A stretch of 59,942 bases of DNA from an uncultured Lachnospiraceae bacterium (GCA_910585465.1 CAJUEW010000022.1:1-59942), one strand, 5' to 3'. Positions 35,529-44,132 are shown, numbered from the stretch's first letter. Notes: generated from the sequence alone by a model not told the origin. Program-made: numbers and translations.

Positions 35529-35604
35529 AGGCAGTACCTCCTGTCTTTTTTATCGCCACATTAAAATATGTTCAACAATTTCTTGAAAACGCATCAAACA
35601 TACT

Positions 35605-35620
35605 GTAAAATATATTTTAC
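35605..35620. promoter_or_regulatory. perfect 16-bp palindrome between azlC and its regulator
   Basis: GTAAAATATATTTTAC in the divergent intergenic region. A candidate operator for the XRE-cupin protein. The AT-rich composition means that chance cannot be ruled out. Confidence 0.45.
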
Positions 35621-35682
35621 CAAATAATAACACCGTTTATTATAAATTACAAGTAGTAAATTTTATTTTTGGAGTGGCAAAT

Positions 35683-36225
35683 ATGGAAATCGGAGAAATC
35701 ATAGCCTATAACTTAAAAAGATTACGGAACGAAAGGAACTTAAGCCTCGGTCAGCTGGCGGAGATTGCCGGAGTCAGTAAAGTCATGCTTTCCCAGCTTG
35801 AAAAAGGCACCTCCAACCCAACCATTAACACTGTCTGGAAAATCACCGGGGCCCTGCAGCTTCCTTATACCAGCCTTTTGGAGCTGCCAAAGAGTCAGGT
35901 GATCCATGTGCAAAAACAGAATATCCACAAGCTGGAAGAAGATAAGTACCATATTTTCAACTATTATACCAAAGCCCCCGACAGGAATTTTGAACTCTAT
36001 CAGATTGAAATGGATGCAGGCTGCGTACACGAATCCATCGGGCATTTCACCGACAGCTCCGAATACCTCATGGTAGTGGAAGGACAGATAGAATTGGAAG
36101 TGAATGGAAAATCATATTTTTTGGATACGGATGACGGTTTCTGCTTCCATGCCGCCGTGCCTCATATATACAGAAACAGCGGCAGTCAAAAAGCAAAAGC
36201 GGTCTTAATGATTCACTATATCTGA
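35683..36225 (+). CDS. XRE-family regulator with C-terminal cupin
   Basis: 180 aa from the ATG at 35683, with GGAG eight bases upstream; the GTG at 35674 lies in that site. N-terminal helix-turn-helix (about residues 6-60, LKRLRNERNLSLGQLAEIAGVSKVMLSQLEKGTSNPTI) and a C-terminal cupin barrel (about 105-178, EYLMVVEGQIELEVNG, DGFCFHAAVPHIYRN). The cupin probably binds a small effector. Divergent to azlCD, so it likely controls that exporter. Confidence 0.9.
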   Translation: MEIGEIIAYNLKRLRNERNLSLGQLAEIAGVSKVMLSQLEKGTSNPTINTVWKITGALQLPYTSLLELPKSQVIHVQKQNIHKLEEDKYHIFNYYTKAPDRNFELYQIEMDAGCVHESIGHFTDSSEYLMVVEGQIELEVNGKSYFLDTDDGFCFHAAVPHIYRNSGSQKAKAVLMIHYI

Positions 36226-36319
36226 AAATTACGCTATCATATATTTTCATAGTTTTTTAATACGAAGTAACAGAATCCGTGCAGGCATCGGTCACGCTAA
36301 AAGGCATGATCGTTGCGGC

Positions 36320-36850
36320 CTATCTTTTTTCATAAAGTAATTCGGTTATACCATTACAGCTTTTTGCCGCAATCAAACGAAGCTTAATTTCCTGTTCAAT
36401 AGTACGGAAAAGGGGAATTCCACTTCCTAAGATTGTCGGAATGATAGAAATGTGATATTTGTCAATTATATTTTTCTGCATAAGCTGATTGACAATATCT
36501 GCTCCGCCGCATATCCAAATGTCTTTTCCCTCTTTGCTCTTTAATTCATTTACAAGCGTGCAGGGATCTGTTGATATAAAGTTTACATTGGGTGCAGATG
36601 GATATTTTCTATGGGTTATTATATAGCTTTGCAGATTTCCATAGACCCATTTTTCCGGGGACAGCTCAGTGACGATTTGGTGATATGTGTTCCGTCCCAT
36701 AATGGCAGTATCTATTTCTCTTTCAAAAGCGGCATAGCTATCATCATTTTCAACGTCATTATCTTGCCCTGTAAGCCAGCCAACATTACCATTTTTATCA
36801 GCAATGTATCCGTCAAGACTCATGGCAATAAATAAAACTACTTTCCGCAT
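36320..36850 (-). CDS. dihydrofolate reductase-like protein (RibD C-terminal family)
   Basis: 176 aa from the ATG at 36850 (AGGGGAGA upstream). The fold is that of YyaP/YwjB-type reductases: MRKVVLFIAMSLDGYIADKNGNVGWL at the start, DTAIMGRNTYHQI, and KEGKDIWICGGADIVNQLM for the nucleotide-binding half, ending LRLIAAKSCNGITELLYEK. They bind NADPH but their substrates are mostly unknown. It is not housekeeping DHFR. Monocistronic. Confidence 0.9.
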   Translation of the reverse strand: MRKVVLFIAMSLDGYIADKNGNVGWLTGQDNDVENDDSYAAFEREIDTAIMGRNTYHQIVTELSPEKWVYGNLQSYIITHRKYPSAPNVNFISTDPCTLVNELKSKEGKDIWICGGADIVNQLMQKNIIDKYHISIIPTILGSGIPLFRTIEQEIKLRLIAAKSCNGITELLYEKR

Positions 36851-37003
36851 TGTATCTCCCCTGTCTTTTAAAATTTTATAAAGCATATAATAATATAACA
36901 CAAATTCCATCCGGATAAAAGTCAAAAGCCTGCTCTTATCCTCCATAAACGTCCTTTACACCCTTTTGAAAATCATATGTGAGCTGTATTTTTTTTGACA
37001 TCC

Positions 37004-37019
37004 TCACAAATTTCTCACA
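37004..37019 (+). promoter_or_regulatory. 16-bp operator candidate upstream of the response regulator
   Basis: TCACAAATTTCTCACA, containing two CTCACA hexamers 11 bp apart (37003-37008, 37014-37019), sits nine bases before a TATAAT (37029-37034) and so covers the -35 zone, which has no good consensus. The identical 16 bases occur, inverted, upstream of the methyltransferase gene at 39877-39892. This is the tandem-site arrangement used by OmpR-type regulators. Confidence 0.65.
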
Positions 37020-37073
37020 TTTTCCTTATATAATACTTAATCATTTACAGAATATAGAAAAGAGGTGGTTGAA

Positions 37074-37751
37074 ATGCCCAGAATGCTGATTGTAGATGAC
37101 GACTTCTATCTTAGGAAGCTTGTTCTTACTTATGCGCAATTAGAAGATTTTCAATGCAGTGAAGCAGAAAACTCCTCACAGGCACTGGAATTGATCCGGA
37201 ATTCCAAATTCGATATAATCATCCTGGATGTCATGATGCCGGGGCAGGACGGCTTTCAAACTCTTGCCAAAATCCGTGAATCCGTCCAGACGCCTGTTAT
37301 CATGCTCACAGCACGCAGCGAGGAATATGATAAACTGCTCGGATTTAATCTGGGTGCCGACGACTATGTCCCTAAGCCCTTCAGCCCTAAAGAATTGATT
37401 GCAAGAGTCAATGCTGTGCTCAGGCGCACCGGAAACAAGCCGCAGGAGCATTTTCTCCGCTTTGGAGGAATGACGATTGAACGAAAAACCCGGATGGTTA
37501 TACTGGACAAGGTCCCTGTGAAGCTTCCTCCGAAGGAATTTGACCTGCTTTTAAAAATGGCGCAAAATGAACATATTGTATTTTCCAGAGAACAGCTTTT
37601 AGATAAAATCTGGGGTTTCGACTACTTTGGCAACGCCCGTACCGTAGATACTCATATTAAGTCTCTCAGGGAGCATCTTGGCAAATACAGAAGATTTATT
37701 GAAACAGTTTGGGGAGTGGGGTACAAATTTGAATATCACGAAGAAATATAA
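37074..37751 (+). CDS. OmpR-family response regulator
   Basis: 225 aa from the ATG at 37074 (AGAGG eight bases upstream). Receiver domain 1-115 with acidic pocket DDD (8-10), phospho-acceptor Asp52 in LDVMMPG and Lys in YVPKPFS; winged-helix DNA-binding domain about 125-224 with LPPKEFDLLLKMAQN and NARTVDTHIKSLREHL. The kinase gene overlaps its end. A tandem-repeat site in its own promoter suggests autoregulation. Confidence 0.95.
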   Translation: MPRMLIVDDDFYLRKLVLTYAQLEDFQCSEAENSSQALELIRNSKFDIIILDVMMPGQDGFQTLAKIRESVQTPVIMLTARSEEYDKLLGFNLGADDYVPKPFSPKELIARVNAVLRRTGNKPQEHFLRFGGMTIERKTRMVILDKVPVKLPPKEFDLLLKMAQNEHIVFSREQLLDKIWGFDYFGNARTVDTHIKSLREHLGKYRRFIETVWGVGYKFEYHEEI

Positions 37752-39171
37752 AGCATCTATCCACAGCTCCAGTATGGTTGTCCAGTTATGGAAAATTATG
37801 ATGCTTCCAGTCCTCCTTACCATTGTTTTTATGTGGATCTTTCAAATCTATTTTATGGAGCAGAACTATGTAAATTCCAATATTTCTGAAATACAGAATC
37901 AGCTGAGTCCGGTTCTGGAGGACTTAAAAAAAGAGGATTTAGCCTATGATGAACAAATGATATCCTATCTCAGCAATATTGTCCACGGAAAAATGCTGAT
38001 TGCAGATCAGGACGGACAGCTATTGATTCTGTACAGCTATGGCCTGCCTATTAATCTGGCAGAAAATCATGCAGATATCCTGGTCTGGGAATGTATCGCA
38101 AACAGCGAGGATTACCAGAATGTTCTGGCAGGAAAGCCTTATGAGAAGGGACGCCGGGAAGGCACCCGCATTAAATCTTATGAATCAGGTGTGCCAATCC
38201 GGTACTATGGGGAAAATGCTTATTTGATTCTTTACCGTTCCTTTGACGAGCTATACTCTGTACTGGGCATGAACCGCAGGCAGTTAATCATGCTCAGCAT
38301 CATCCTGACTCTGGCCGCTTCCATACTGGCCGCATTTCTGGCCAAAAAATTCGCACGGCCTATACTGGACATTAAAGGTGCCGTGGATCATCTGGCACAG
38401 GGAGAGCTGACTGCAGTACCCGGCTTCAAACGCGGGGATGAAATCGGACAGCTTGCATACTCTGTGGAAAAACTGGGTACTGCCCTTCAAAGAGTGGATA
38501 TGCTGCGAAAAGAGGTCATTGCAAATGTCTCCCATGAGCTGCGGTCTCCCCTTGCCCTCATCGGAGGCTATGCGGAAATGGTAAAAGATATTACCTGGAA
38601 AAATCCTGCAGCCCGTAACGAAAATCTGAACCTGATTATCAGTGAATCCCGCCGTATGAGTGAAATGGTAAATGATATTATGGACTACTCCCAGCTGCAG
38701 TCAGGTTATCTTCAATTAAAAAAGGGGGAATATGATCTATGTGAGATCGTAGAGACAGAGTGCCTGCAATATGAGCAGATTGCCCGGGATAACCATCTGA
38801 CGCTCCTGATAAAGCATTCTAACAAAGAATATATGGTTCATGTGGATGCCCTGAAAATCAGTCAGGTCATCCGCAATCTGTTAAATAACGCAATCAACCA
38901 TACTCAGGACGGCAATACAATTACCATATCTGTTTCCGAAGCCCCCAGCGGGTATAAGGTATCTGTTGTCAATCCCGGGGAACCTATTCCGGAGGAAGAA
39001 AAAGACATCATCTGGGAGCGCTACCAGCGCAGCCAGCATCAGGGCGGCAGACGGCAGGGAACCGGCATCGGTCTCTCCATTGTCAGTACTATTTTAGACG
39101 CCCATGGTATAACCTATGGTGTGGAATGCGGCGACGGACTGATCTGCTTCTGGTTCCTCTATAAAAGATAA
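37729..39171 (+). CDS. HisKA sensor histidine kinase
   Basis: 480 aa if it starts at the TTG at 37729, which has GGAGTGGGG upstream inside the regulator gene; the next ATG (37774) has no ribosome binding site. Two membrane segments (about 16-43 and 185-208) enclose an extracytoplasmic sensor of about 140 residues; a HAMP region follows, then HisKA with His269 in ANVSHELRSPLALIGGYAEM, the N box NLLNNAINHT and a G box GTGIGLSI. Partner of the regulator just upstream. The ligand is unknown; the start is the main uncertainty. Confidence 0.9.
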   Translation: MNITKKYKASIHSSSMVVQLWKIMMLPVLLTIVFMWIFQIYFMEQNYVNSNISEIQNQLSPVLEDLKKEDLAYDEQMISYLSNIVHGKMLIADQDGQLLILYSYGLPINLAENHADILVWECIANSEDYQNVLAGKPYEKGRREGTRIKSYESGVPIRYYGENAYLILYRSFDELYSVLGMNRRQLIMLSIILTLAASILAAFLAKKFARPILDIKGAVDHLAQGELTAVPGFKRGDEIGQLAYSVEKLGTALQRVDMLRKEVIANVSHELRSPLALIGGYAEMVKDITWKNPAARNENLNLIISESRRMSEMVNDIMDYSQLQSGYLQLKKGEYDLCEIVETECLQYEQIARDNHLTLLIKHSNKEYMVHVDALKISQVIRNLLNNAINHTQDGNTITISVSEAPSGYKVSVVNPGEPIPEEEKDIIWERYQRSQHQGGRRQGTGIGLSIVSTILDAHGITYGVECGDGLICFWFLYKR

Positions 39172-39200
39172 CCAGCTACGGCAGACCGGTTCACCGGTTC

Positions 39201-39827
39201 CTATCCCTCATATTCATAGCAATAGCAGTCAAACCATGAAATGACAGATTTTCTCCGATACACCAAACGAAACGGCGTATGATTTACCACATAATCATGG
39301 CAGACCGGATGCAGATAAATAAATCTGCACTTCCTCGGCTTTCTTCTGATACTTTCAAGCACATATCCTATCATAACCTCAAAAATTTCCTGCGGAAAGG
39401 AATTATAGATATAGAAATAGTTAAACCCATCATAATGTCTGAAAGTCGCGGCGTCTGCCTGAATCGCCTTACACCTTTCAAGATGCAGCTTTTTAAAATT
39501 CTCGTTGGCAATATTCACTAACTGCTCTGACAAATCATAGCCTCTGATTTCTCCAAACGGAAACCGGCTCATCAGGTACATAGCCTTTCCTTTTCCGCAG
39601 CCGATATCAATCACTGCATCCTGTTCACTGATGGAAAATCTTTTCAGTACTCTGACCACAGCATCCGTAGAAGGCTGATATTTATTTCCCCGCTGCTCTG
39701 TAAAGCCCGCCTTTTCCTGAGATACCCATTCAGAAAAGTCCGCATCCCCCCGGAACAGATGATCATTTTTTCTGGCAATCCATTGCCAGAGCGCACATAA
39801 TTTTTGATATATAGAATCTGTCAGCAT
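39201..39827 (-). CDS. SAM-dependent methyltransferase-like protein
   Basis: 208 aa from the ATG at 39827 (AGGAGGG upstream). The class I methyltransferase glycine motif is VIDIGCGKGKAMYLM, followed by IRGYDLSEQLVNIAN and the acidic IQADAATF; the rest does not point to a known substrate. The C-terminus is aromatic and basic (RLVYRRKSVISWFDCYCYEYEG). It is convergent with the histidine kinase, and its promoter carries the same 16-bp motif as the two-component operon, so it is probably controlled by it. Confidence 0.82.
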   Translation of the reverse strand: MLTDSIYQKLCALWQWIARKNDHLFRGDADFSEWVSQEKAGFTEQRGNKYQPSTDAVVRVLKRFSISEQDAVIDIGCGKGKAMYLMSRFPFGEIRGYDLSEQLVNIANENFKKLHLERCKAIQADAATFRHYDGFNYFYIYNSFPQEIFEVMIGYVLESIRRKPRKCRFIYLHPVCHDYVVNHTPFRLVYRRKSVISWFDCYCYEYEG

Positions 39828-39876
39828 AATACCCTCCTGCAAATATGGAAATATTTTATATACCCTATAAAATATT

Positions 39877-39892
39877 TGTGAGAAATTTGTGA
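39877..39892 (-). promoter_or_regulatory. second copy of the 16-bp operator candidate
   Basis: On the minus strand TCACAAATTTCTCACA, identical to 37004-37019, about 50 bp before the methyltransferase start. An AT-rich -10 zone (TATAGGGTATATAAAAT) follows. Confidence 0.65.
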
Positions 39893-39930
39893 AGGATTTA
39901 TGAAAAATAATACAGATCTATACAAAATCT

Positions 39931-40416
39931 TTATTTCACCACCAGCTCCGCGAATTCTCCTCCGGATGCCCTGCGCAAATCCTCCGGCTTCATTTCCAGC
40001 TGGATTCCAATCCGTCCCCCGCTGACCACAACCTGCTCCAGAGTTCTGGCACTCTCGTCAATTCTGGTCACATACTGCTTTTTCATGCCAATGGCCGTAC
40101 AGCCTCCGCGGATGTATCCGGTCACGGCATTGATATCTTTTACATGAATCATGGATAAGGATTTTTCCCCCACAGCCCGCGCTGCCTTTTTCAAGTCCAG
40201 CTCCTTTGCAATCGGAATTACAAAAACAAAATAATTCCGGCTGCTTCCCACTGTCACCAGCGTCTTGTACATCTTTTCATAAGGCAGACCGAGCATATCC
40301 GCAATCTTCAGAGCGTCAATAAACTCCCCGCATTCATAAGTACGGGATTTATATAAAATTTTCATTCTGTCCAAAATACGCATAGCATTCGTTTTGCTCT
40401 CTTTGCTTTTTGCCAT
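39931..40416 (-). CDS. ybaK: YbaK/EbsC-type aminoacyl-tRNA deacylase
   Basis: 161 aa from the ATG at 40416; a TTG two codons earlier is nearer to AGAGGA and could be the true start. It hydrolyses mischarged Cys-tRNA-Pro. The family pattern is visible: MYKTLVTVGSSRNYFVFVIPIAKELDLKKAARAVGEKSLSMI with the conserved Lys of KTL, then DINAVTGYIRGGCTAIGMKK containing the GGxxPxG-like loop. Length is normal for YbaK. Confidence 0.92.
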   Translation of the reverse strand: MAKSKESKTNAMRILDRMKILYKSRTYECGEFIDALKIADMLGLPYEKMYKTLVTVGSSRNYFVFVIPIAKELDLKKAARAVGEKSLSMIHVKDINAVTGYIRGGCTAIGMKKQYVTRIDESARTLEQVVVSGGRIGIQLEMKPEDLRRASGGEFAELVVK

Positions 40417-40584
40417 GATCAATTATTTCCTCTCTTTATCTGATTTTTAATAGTAGTCCAAAGAAATACACATCTTCTCTCCAATTCCATATCTTATATC
40501 AGAACCCCTGACTGGGAATATCCAAAAACGCTGTCAAAAAATAAGATATTCCGCATTCAGGTACCCGAATCAGGAGGTATGTAC

Positions 40585-41352
40585 ATGAACCCTTTACTGG
40601 AAGTCAGCCATGTCTGTTATTCCTATCACACCCTGTCCGGGGAAACACAGGCTTTAACTGATATCACCTTCTCCGTAGAAGAAGGGGAATTTCTCGCCGT
40701 CGTAGGTCCCAGCGGATGCGGCAAAAGCACCTTGCTGTCCCTTCTTGCCGGGCTCATGCAGCCGGAGCAGGGAACCATTCATATCAGCCAGTCTCCCGTT
40801 TCCAGGCACCAGACGAATATTGGCTATATGCTTCAGAAAGACCATCTTTTTGAATGGCGCACCGTATACCAGAATGTGATCCTGGGCCTGGAAATACAAA
40901 AACGGCAGACCGAGGAAAATCTGGCTCATGTGGAACAGATGCTAAAGGACTACGGACTGGCTGCATTTAAAAGCTCCCGGCCCTCCGAGCTGTCCGGCGG
41001 TATGAGACAACGGGCCGCCCTTATCCGGACTTTAGCGCTGGATCCCAGTCTTTTGCTTCTGGATGAACCCTTTTCTGCGCTGGATTACCAGACAAGGCTG
41101 AATGTCTGCGACGATGTATACCAAATTATAAAAAAAGAAAAAAAATCCGCCATACTTGTTACTCACGATCTGTCGGAAGCAATCAGCATGGCAGACCGGA
41201 TTCTGATTCTGTCAAAACGGCCTGCAAAGATCTGCAGAATTGTATCTGTTCAGTTTCAGGAAACGGAGCTGACGCCTATGAAAAAGCGCCAGGCTCCCGA
41301 ATTCAAAGATTATTTTAATGAAATATGGAAGGAGCTAAATTCTTATGGATGA
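40585..41352 (+). CDS. ABC transporter ATP-binding protein, SsuB/TauB/ThiZ-like
   Basis: 255 aa from the ATG at 40585, six bases after AGGAGGT; an ATG two codons earlier abuts that site. Walker A GPSGCGKST (about 40-48), Q-loop YMLQKDHLFEW, signature LSGGMRQRAAL, Walker B LLLLDEPFSALD and the switch His in VTHDLSEAISMA are complete. The family energises uptake of sulfonates, nitrate or pyrimidine precursors. The permease gene overlaps its end by 8 bp. Confidence 0.93.
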   Translation: MNPLLEVSHVCYSYHTLSGETQALTDITFSVEEGEFLAVVGPSGCGKSTLLSLLAGLMQPEQGTIHISQSPVSRHQTNIGYMLQKDHLFEWRTVYQNVILGLEIQKRQTEENLAHVEQMLKDYGLAAFKSSRPSELSGGMRQRAALIRTLALDPSLLLLDEPFSALDYQTRLNVCDDVYQIIKKEKKSAILVTHDLSEAISMADRILILSKRPAKICRIVSVQFQETELTPMKKRQAPEFKDYFNEIWKELNSYG

Positions 41353-42148
41353 AATTACCGCGCGCCAGGCCGAATTTCTAAAAGAACACAGACGCCACCA
41401 TCATCTGGTAGCCCTCTGCAGGTTCCTGGCATTCTTTCTTTTTCTGGCCGCCTGGGAGATCAGCACAGATCTGCATCTGATTGATGCCTTTATTTTCAGC
41501 AGCCCCAGCCGGATTGTACAGACAATTATAGATATGAGCCGGGACGGCTCCATCTTCCGGCATACCGGAATCACTCTTTATGAAACTCTTTTAAGCTTTG
41601 CGCTGGTCATTCTGGTCAGCTTTCTGACAGCCACTGTCCTGTGGTTTTCCAATACAGTCTCGGAAATACTGGAGCCATGGCTTGTTATTTTAAACAGTCT
41701 GCCGAAATCTGCCCTTGCTCCCCTTTTGATCGTCTGGCTCGGAGCCAGCACGCGCACAATCATCGTAGCCGGTATGTCCGTAGCTGTCTTCGGCAGCATT
41801 ATCAGCATGTACACAGCCTTCCGGGATACGGACGGGGAAAAGCTGAAATTAATCTACACCCTGGGCGGAAACCGCCTGCAGGCGCTCCGATGCGTCGTCT
41901 TTCCTTCCAGTGTTCCTTCCATTATCAGCATTCTGAAGGTAAATATCGGACTTTGTCTGGTAGGTGTGATTATTGGAGAATTTTTAGCAGCCCGGGAAGG
42001 ACTTGGATATCTCATTATCTACGCAAGCCAGATTTTCAAGCTGAATTATCTGATTACCTCTTTAATTATCCTGTGTGTCATTGCCTTCTGCCTCTACCAG
42101 GTCATTCAGAAGCTGGAACATAATATCCGTAAGTCCAGAAACCTTTAG
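41345..42148 (+). CDS. ABC transporter permease, SsuC/TauC/ThiX-like
   Basis: 267 aa. About six membrane helices with the BPD_transp_1 core LNSLPKSALAPLLIVWLGAS and the EAA-like loop TLGGNRLQALRCVVFPSSVPSI, followed by GEFLAAREGLGYLI. It pairs with the ATPase just upstream. No periplasmic-type binding protein gene is adjacent, so the substrate cannot be inferred. Its stop codon overlaps the convergent peptidase gene by 4 bp. Confidence 0.93.
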   Translation: MDEITARQAEFLKEHRRHHHLVALCRFLAFFLFLAAWEISTDLHLIDAFIFSSPSRIVQTIIDMSRDGSIFRHTGITLYETLLSFALVILVSFLTATVLWFSNTVSEILEPWLVILNSLPKSALAPLLIVWLGASTRTIIVAGMSVAVFGSIISMYTAFRDTDGEKLKLIYTLGGNRLQALRCVVFPSSVPSIISILKVNIGLCLVGVIIGEFLAAREGLGYLIIYASQIFKLNYLITSLIILCVIAFCLYQVIQKLEHNIRKSRNL

Positions 42149-43086
42149 TCCTCCTGACTCGCAGCCCTGACTGCTCTCTGAATAGCTTCAGCCATCACGT
42201 CAGCCGCCAATGTGCCGGCCACGTTAATATCTGCCTCTGCCTCCCCTGTGGACGCTGCATAGATACTGTCCCCGTCTGCCATAGTCCCCACAGGACGAAT
42301 GCAGCGGGCATAGGCGCAGCGGGTCATGGATGCGATTTTATTCAGCTCGGCCTTGGAAAACCTGCCATTGGTCACAATGGCTCCAATGGTTGTATTCCCG
42401 GTAAAAAGATCTTTTCTCTGACTGAGCTTGTAAAGCTCTTCACACGTATCGGCAAATCCGCCGCCGTCCTCTGCCCGAAGCCCTGCAATCTTTTCTCCTG
42501 TGCCCGGATTAAAAATATCTCCAAGAGCATTGACCACCACAATAGCTGCCATCCGGAGACTCCCCAGGGCTACGGCATAAATGCCAAGCCCCGCTTTCAT
42601 GGAACGCTCCATACCGCAGATTTTTCCCACAGTCGCGCCGGTTCCGGCGCCCACACTTCCGCCTGACGGACAGTTTCTCTGAGCATCTGCGCAGGCTGCA
42701 TACCCCATATCCGCGTCCGGACGGATATCTGCACGGCCAAGGCCCAGATCATAGATGCAGGACTGGCAGACCAGCGGAACCTTTGCAAAGCCTGTATCAT
42801 ATCCGATGCCATGCTCTTCCAGATATCGCATAACGCCGTCGCCTGCGGCAAGACCATAAGCGGATCCGCCGGACAGCACAATGGCATTTATAGGATTATC
42901 GGCGGTAACCGGAGATGTGAGAGGAGTTTCTCTGGAAGCCGGGCCTCCTCCGCTGATATCCGACCCGACCCTTGCCCCCTGATCAAACAGTAAAACCGTC
43001 ACTCCGGTTTTCGCCTCTTTATTCTGTGCATTGCCGATCCGAAGCCCTTCTATCTCAGTTATTTGAATCTCCTTTATCAGAGCCAT
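42145..43086 (-). CDS. P1 family peptidase (DmpA/BapA type)
   Basis: 313 aa, with AAGGAGGTC before the ATG. Members are N-terminal-nucleophile hydrolases that self-cleave and act on N-terminal D- or beta-amino acids. Seen are the N-terminal GLRIGNAQ and GARVGSDISGGGPASRET, LSGGSAYGLAAGDGVMRYLEE, the glycine-rich GGSVGAGTGATVGK, and GNTTIGAIVTNG, where the family cleaves between Asn and the Thr/Ser nucleophile. It lies 65 bp after the ECF S-component gene in the same direction and may share its transcript. Substrate unknown. Confidence 0.9.
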   Translation of the reverse strand: MALIKEIQITEIEGLRIGNAQNKEAKTGVTVLLFDQGARVGSDISGGGPASRETPLTSPVTADNPINAIVLSGGSAYGLAAGDGVMRYLEEHGIGYDTGFAKVPLVCQSCIYDLGLGRADIRPDADMGYAACADAQRNCPSGGSVGAGTGATVGKICGMERSMKAGLGIYAVALGSLRMAAIVVVNALGDIFNPGTGEKIAGLRAEDGGGFADTCEELYKLSQRKDLFTGNTTIGAIVTNGRFSKAELNKIASMTRCAYARCIRPVGTMADGDSIYAASTGEAEADINVAGTLAADVMAEAIQRAVRAASQED

Positions 43087-43151
43087 ACCGTATATGACCT
43101 CCTTTTTCTATTTTACATTTCCTAAAACAGTATGCTGCGCCTGTCTGCTCC

Positions 43152-43766
43152 TTATGCCGCATATCGGCTCTGTCCCAGCGCTGCCGCCAGAGTCCGGGAT
43201 ACCGCGCTTGCAATCAGAAAACAGACGACTGCTTCGATCAGTCCCTGCACTCCTACAAAGGCAGCCACAAACACAACCGGATTCGATGCTCCAAGCGTAT
43301 CCGCAATTCCCTGAATATATTCTGTATTATAAAAAAACAGCACGAGAGAGCTCATAAAAAGCAATGTATTTAATAAAGGACATGCCAGGCTTGCAATAAA
43401 ATAAGAGCCGTTTTTCGTAAATTTTCCTGCAGCCCTAAAAATCAGCCCGCAAAGCCATCCCTCCAGAACACGGGGCACAATACAGGTAAACGCAGTGCCC
43501 GCCGGGTTGATACTTAACAGCATTGCTCCGAAGGCACCGGAGGCAAAGCACTGTATAAAGCTTGTGATGCCAAATACCAGGCCGCAGACTGCTCCTCCCT
43601 TTGGCCCCAGAATAATTGCTCCGACCGCCACAGGAACCGTTAAAAATGTAATGGACAGTCCCAGAGTCCGGAAATACCCAAGGGGAGTAAATGCCATAAT
43701 AAATATAATGGCGGTCATCAGTGCCAGCTCTACCATGTAGAGTGTGTTCATTGTGTTGTTCTTCAT
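43152..43766 (-). CDS. ECF transporter S component
   Basis: 204 aa, AAGGAG before the ATG. Six membrane segments, starting LYMVELALMTAIIFIMAFTPLGYF, with VPVAVGAIILGPKGGAVCGLVFGITSFIQ and NPAGTAFTCIVPRVLEGWLCGLIFR; this matches the substrate-binding subunits of group II ECF importers (FolT/PanT/ThiW-like fold). The shared EcfA1A2T module is not in the window. The vitamin bound cannot be told from sequence; the long leader does not match a known TPP, folate or cobalamin riboswitch by eye. Confidence 0.9.
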   Translation of the reverse strand: MKNNTMNTLYMVELALMTAIIFIMAFTPLGYFRTLGLSITFLTVPVAVGAIILGPKGGAVCGLVFGITSFIQCFASGAFGAMLLSINPAGTAFTCIVPRVLEGWLCGLIFRAAGKFTKNGSYFIASLACPLLNTLLFMSSLVLFFYNTEYIQGIADTLGASNPVVFVAAFVGVQGLIEAVVCFLIASAVSRTLAAALGQSRYAA

Positions 43767-43827
43767 TCTTTTCTCCTTTTTGTCTGATAAAACGGCGCAT
43801 AATGCGTCCCCTGTCTTTCAGCAGCTT

Positions 43828-43938
43828 TTATTTTGGGGATAATTGAATATGAACGATTCCTAAGAACATCAGAAAGACTCTGCCGGAAGGCAGAATATGA
43901 ACATAGATTCCGAAGGTTGCCGCCTCAACGGTCAGCAC
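43828..43938 (-). CDS. possible 36-aa leader peptide
   Basis: GTG start at 43938 with AAAAGGAAAAAAGAAA upstream and a TAA at 43830, inside the leader of the ECF S-component gene. The peptide is hydrophobic (FGIYVHILPSG, then FLMFLGIVHIQLSPK) and contains the repeated GI(Y)VHI. It could be an upstream peptide, or chance coding within a structured RNA. I do not recognise it. Confidence 0.25.
   Translation of the reverse strand: MLTVEAATFGIYVHILPSGRVFLMFLGIVHIQLSPK
43845..43911 (-). repeat. direct repeat flanking a hairpin in the ECF leader
   Basis: GAATATGAACGATTCC (43845-43860) and GAATATGAAC-ATA-GATTCC (43893-43911, with a 3-base insertion) flank a 6-bp stem TCTGCC/GGCAGA with a four-base loop (43879-43894). 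Together they form an ordered structure about 80 nt before the S-component start. Confidence 0.6.
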
Positions 43939-44010
43939 TTTCTTTTTTCCTTTTGAAAATACAGCTTATGTAAATACTGATGCGCTTTCTTACGAATAGC
44001 GTTCTCCTAT

Positions 44011-44038
44011 ACTATATCACAGTAAACAAAAATAGCAA
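44011..44038 (-). promoter_or_regulatory. promoter for the ECF S-component leader
   Basis: Minus strand TTGCTA (44033-44038), 16-bp spacer, TATAGT (44011-44016). It gives a leader of about 240 nt before the S-component ATG at 43766. Confidence 0.65.
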
Positions 44039-44052
44039 GTATTCTTTTTGAA

Positions 44053-44110
44053 TTGACGTTCCCACCTGTATATGTTATTCTATATTTAGATGATTAACTA
44101 ATTATCTAAA
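44053..44110 (+). promoter_or_regulatory. promoter and operator of the sdpRI-type operon
   Basis: TTGACG (44053-44058), 17-bp spacer, TATTCT (44076-44081), then an inverted repeat at 44085-44110 whose arms TTTAGATGATTAA and CTAATTATCTAAA match at 11 of 13 positions. The palindrome sits at the transcription start, the expected place for an ArsR-type autorepressor. Confidence 0.75.
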
Positions 44111-44132
44111 TGTTGGAAAAGGAAGATTTTTT

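Noticed and set aside
36995..37034. TTGACA at 36995-37000 with TATAAT at 37029-37034 as a promoter
   Set aside because: The spacing is 28 bp, far from 17 bp. The -10 is likely used with activation at the tandem CTCACA site and not with this -35.
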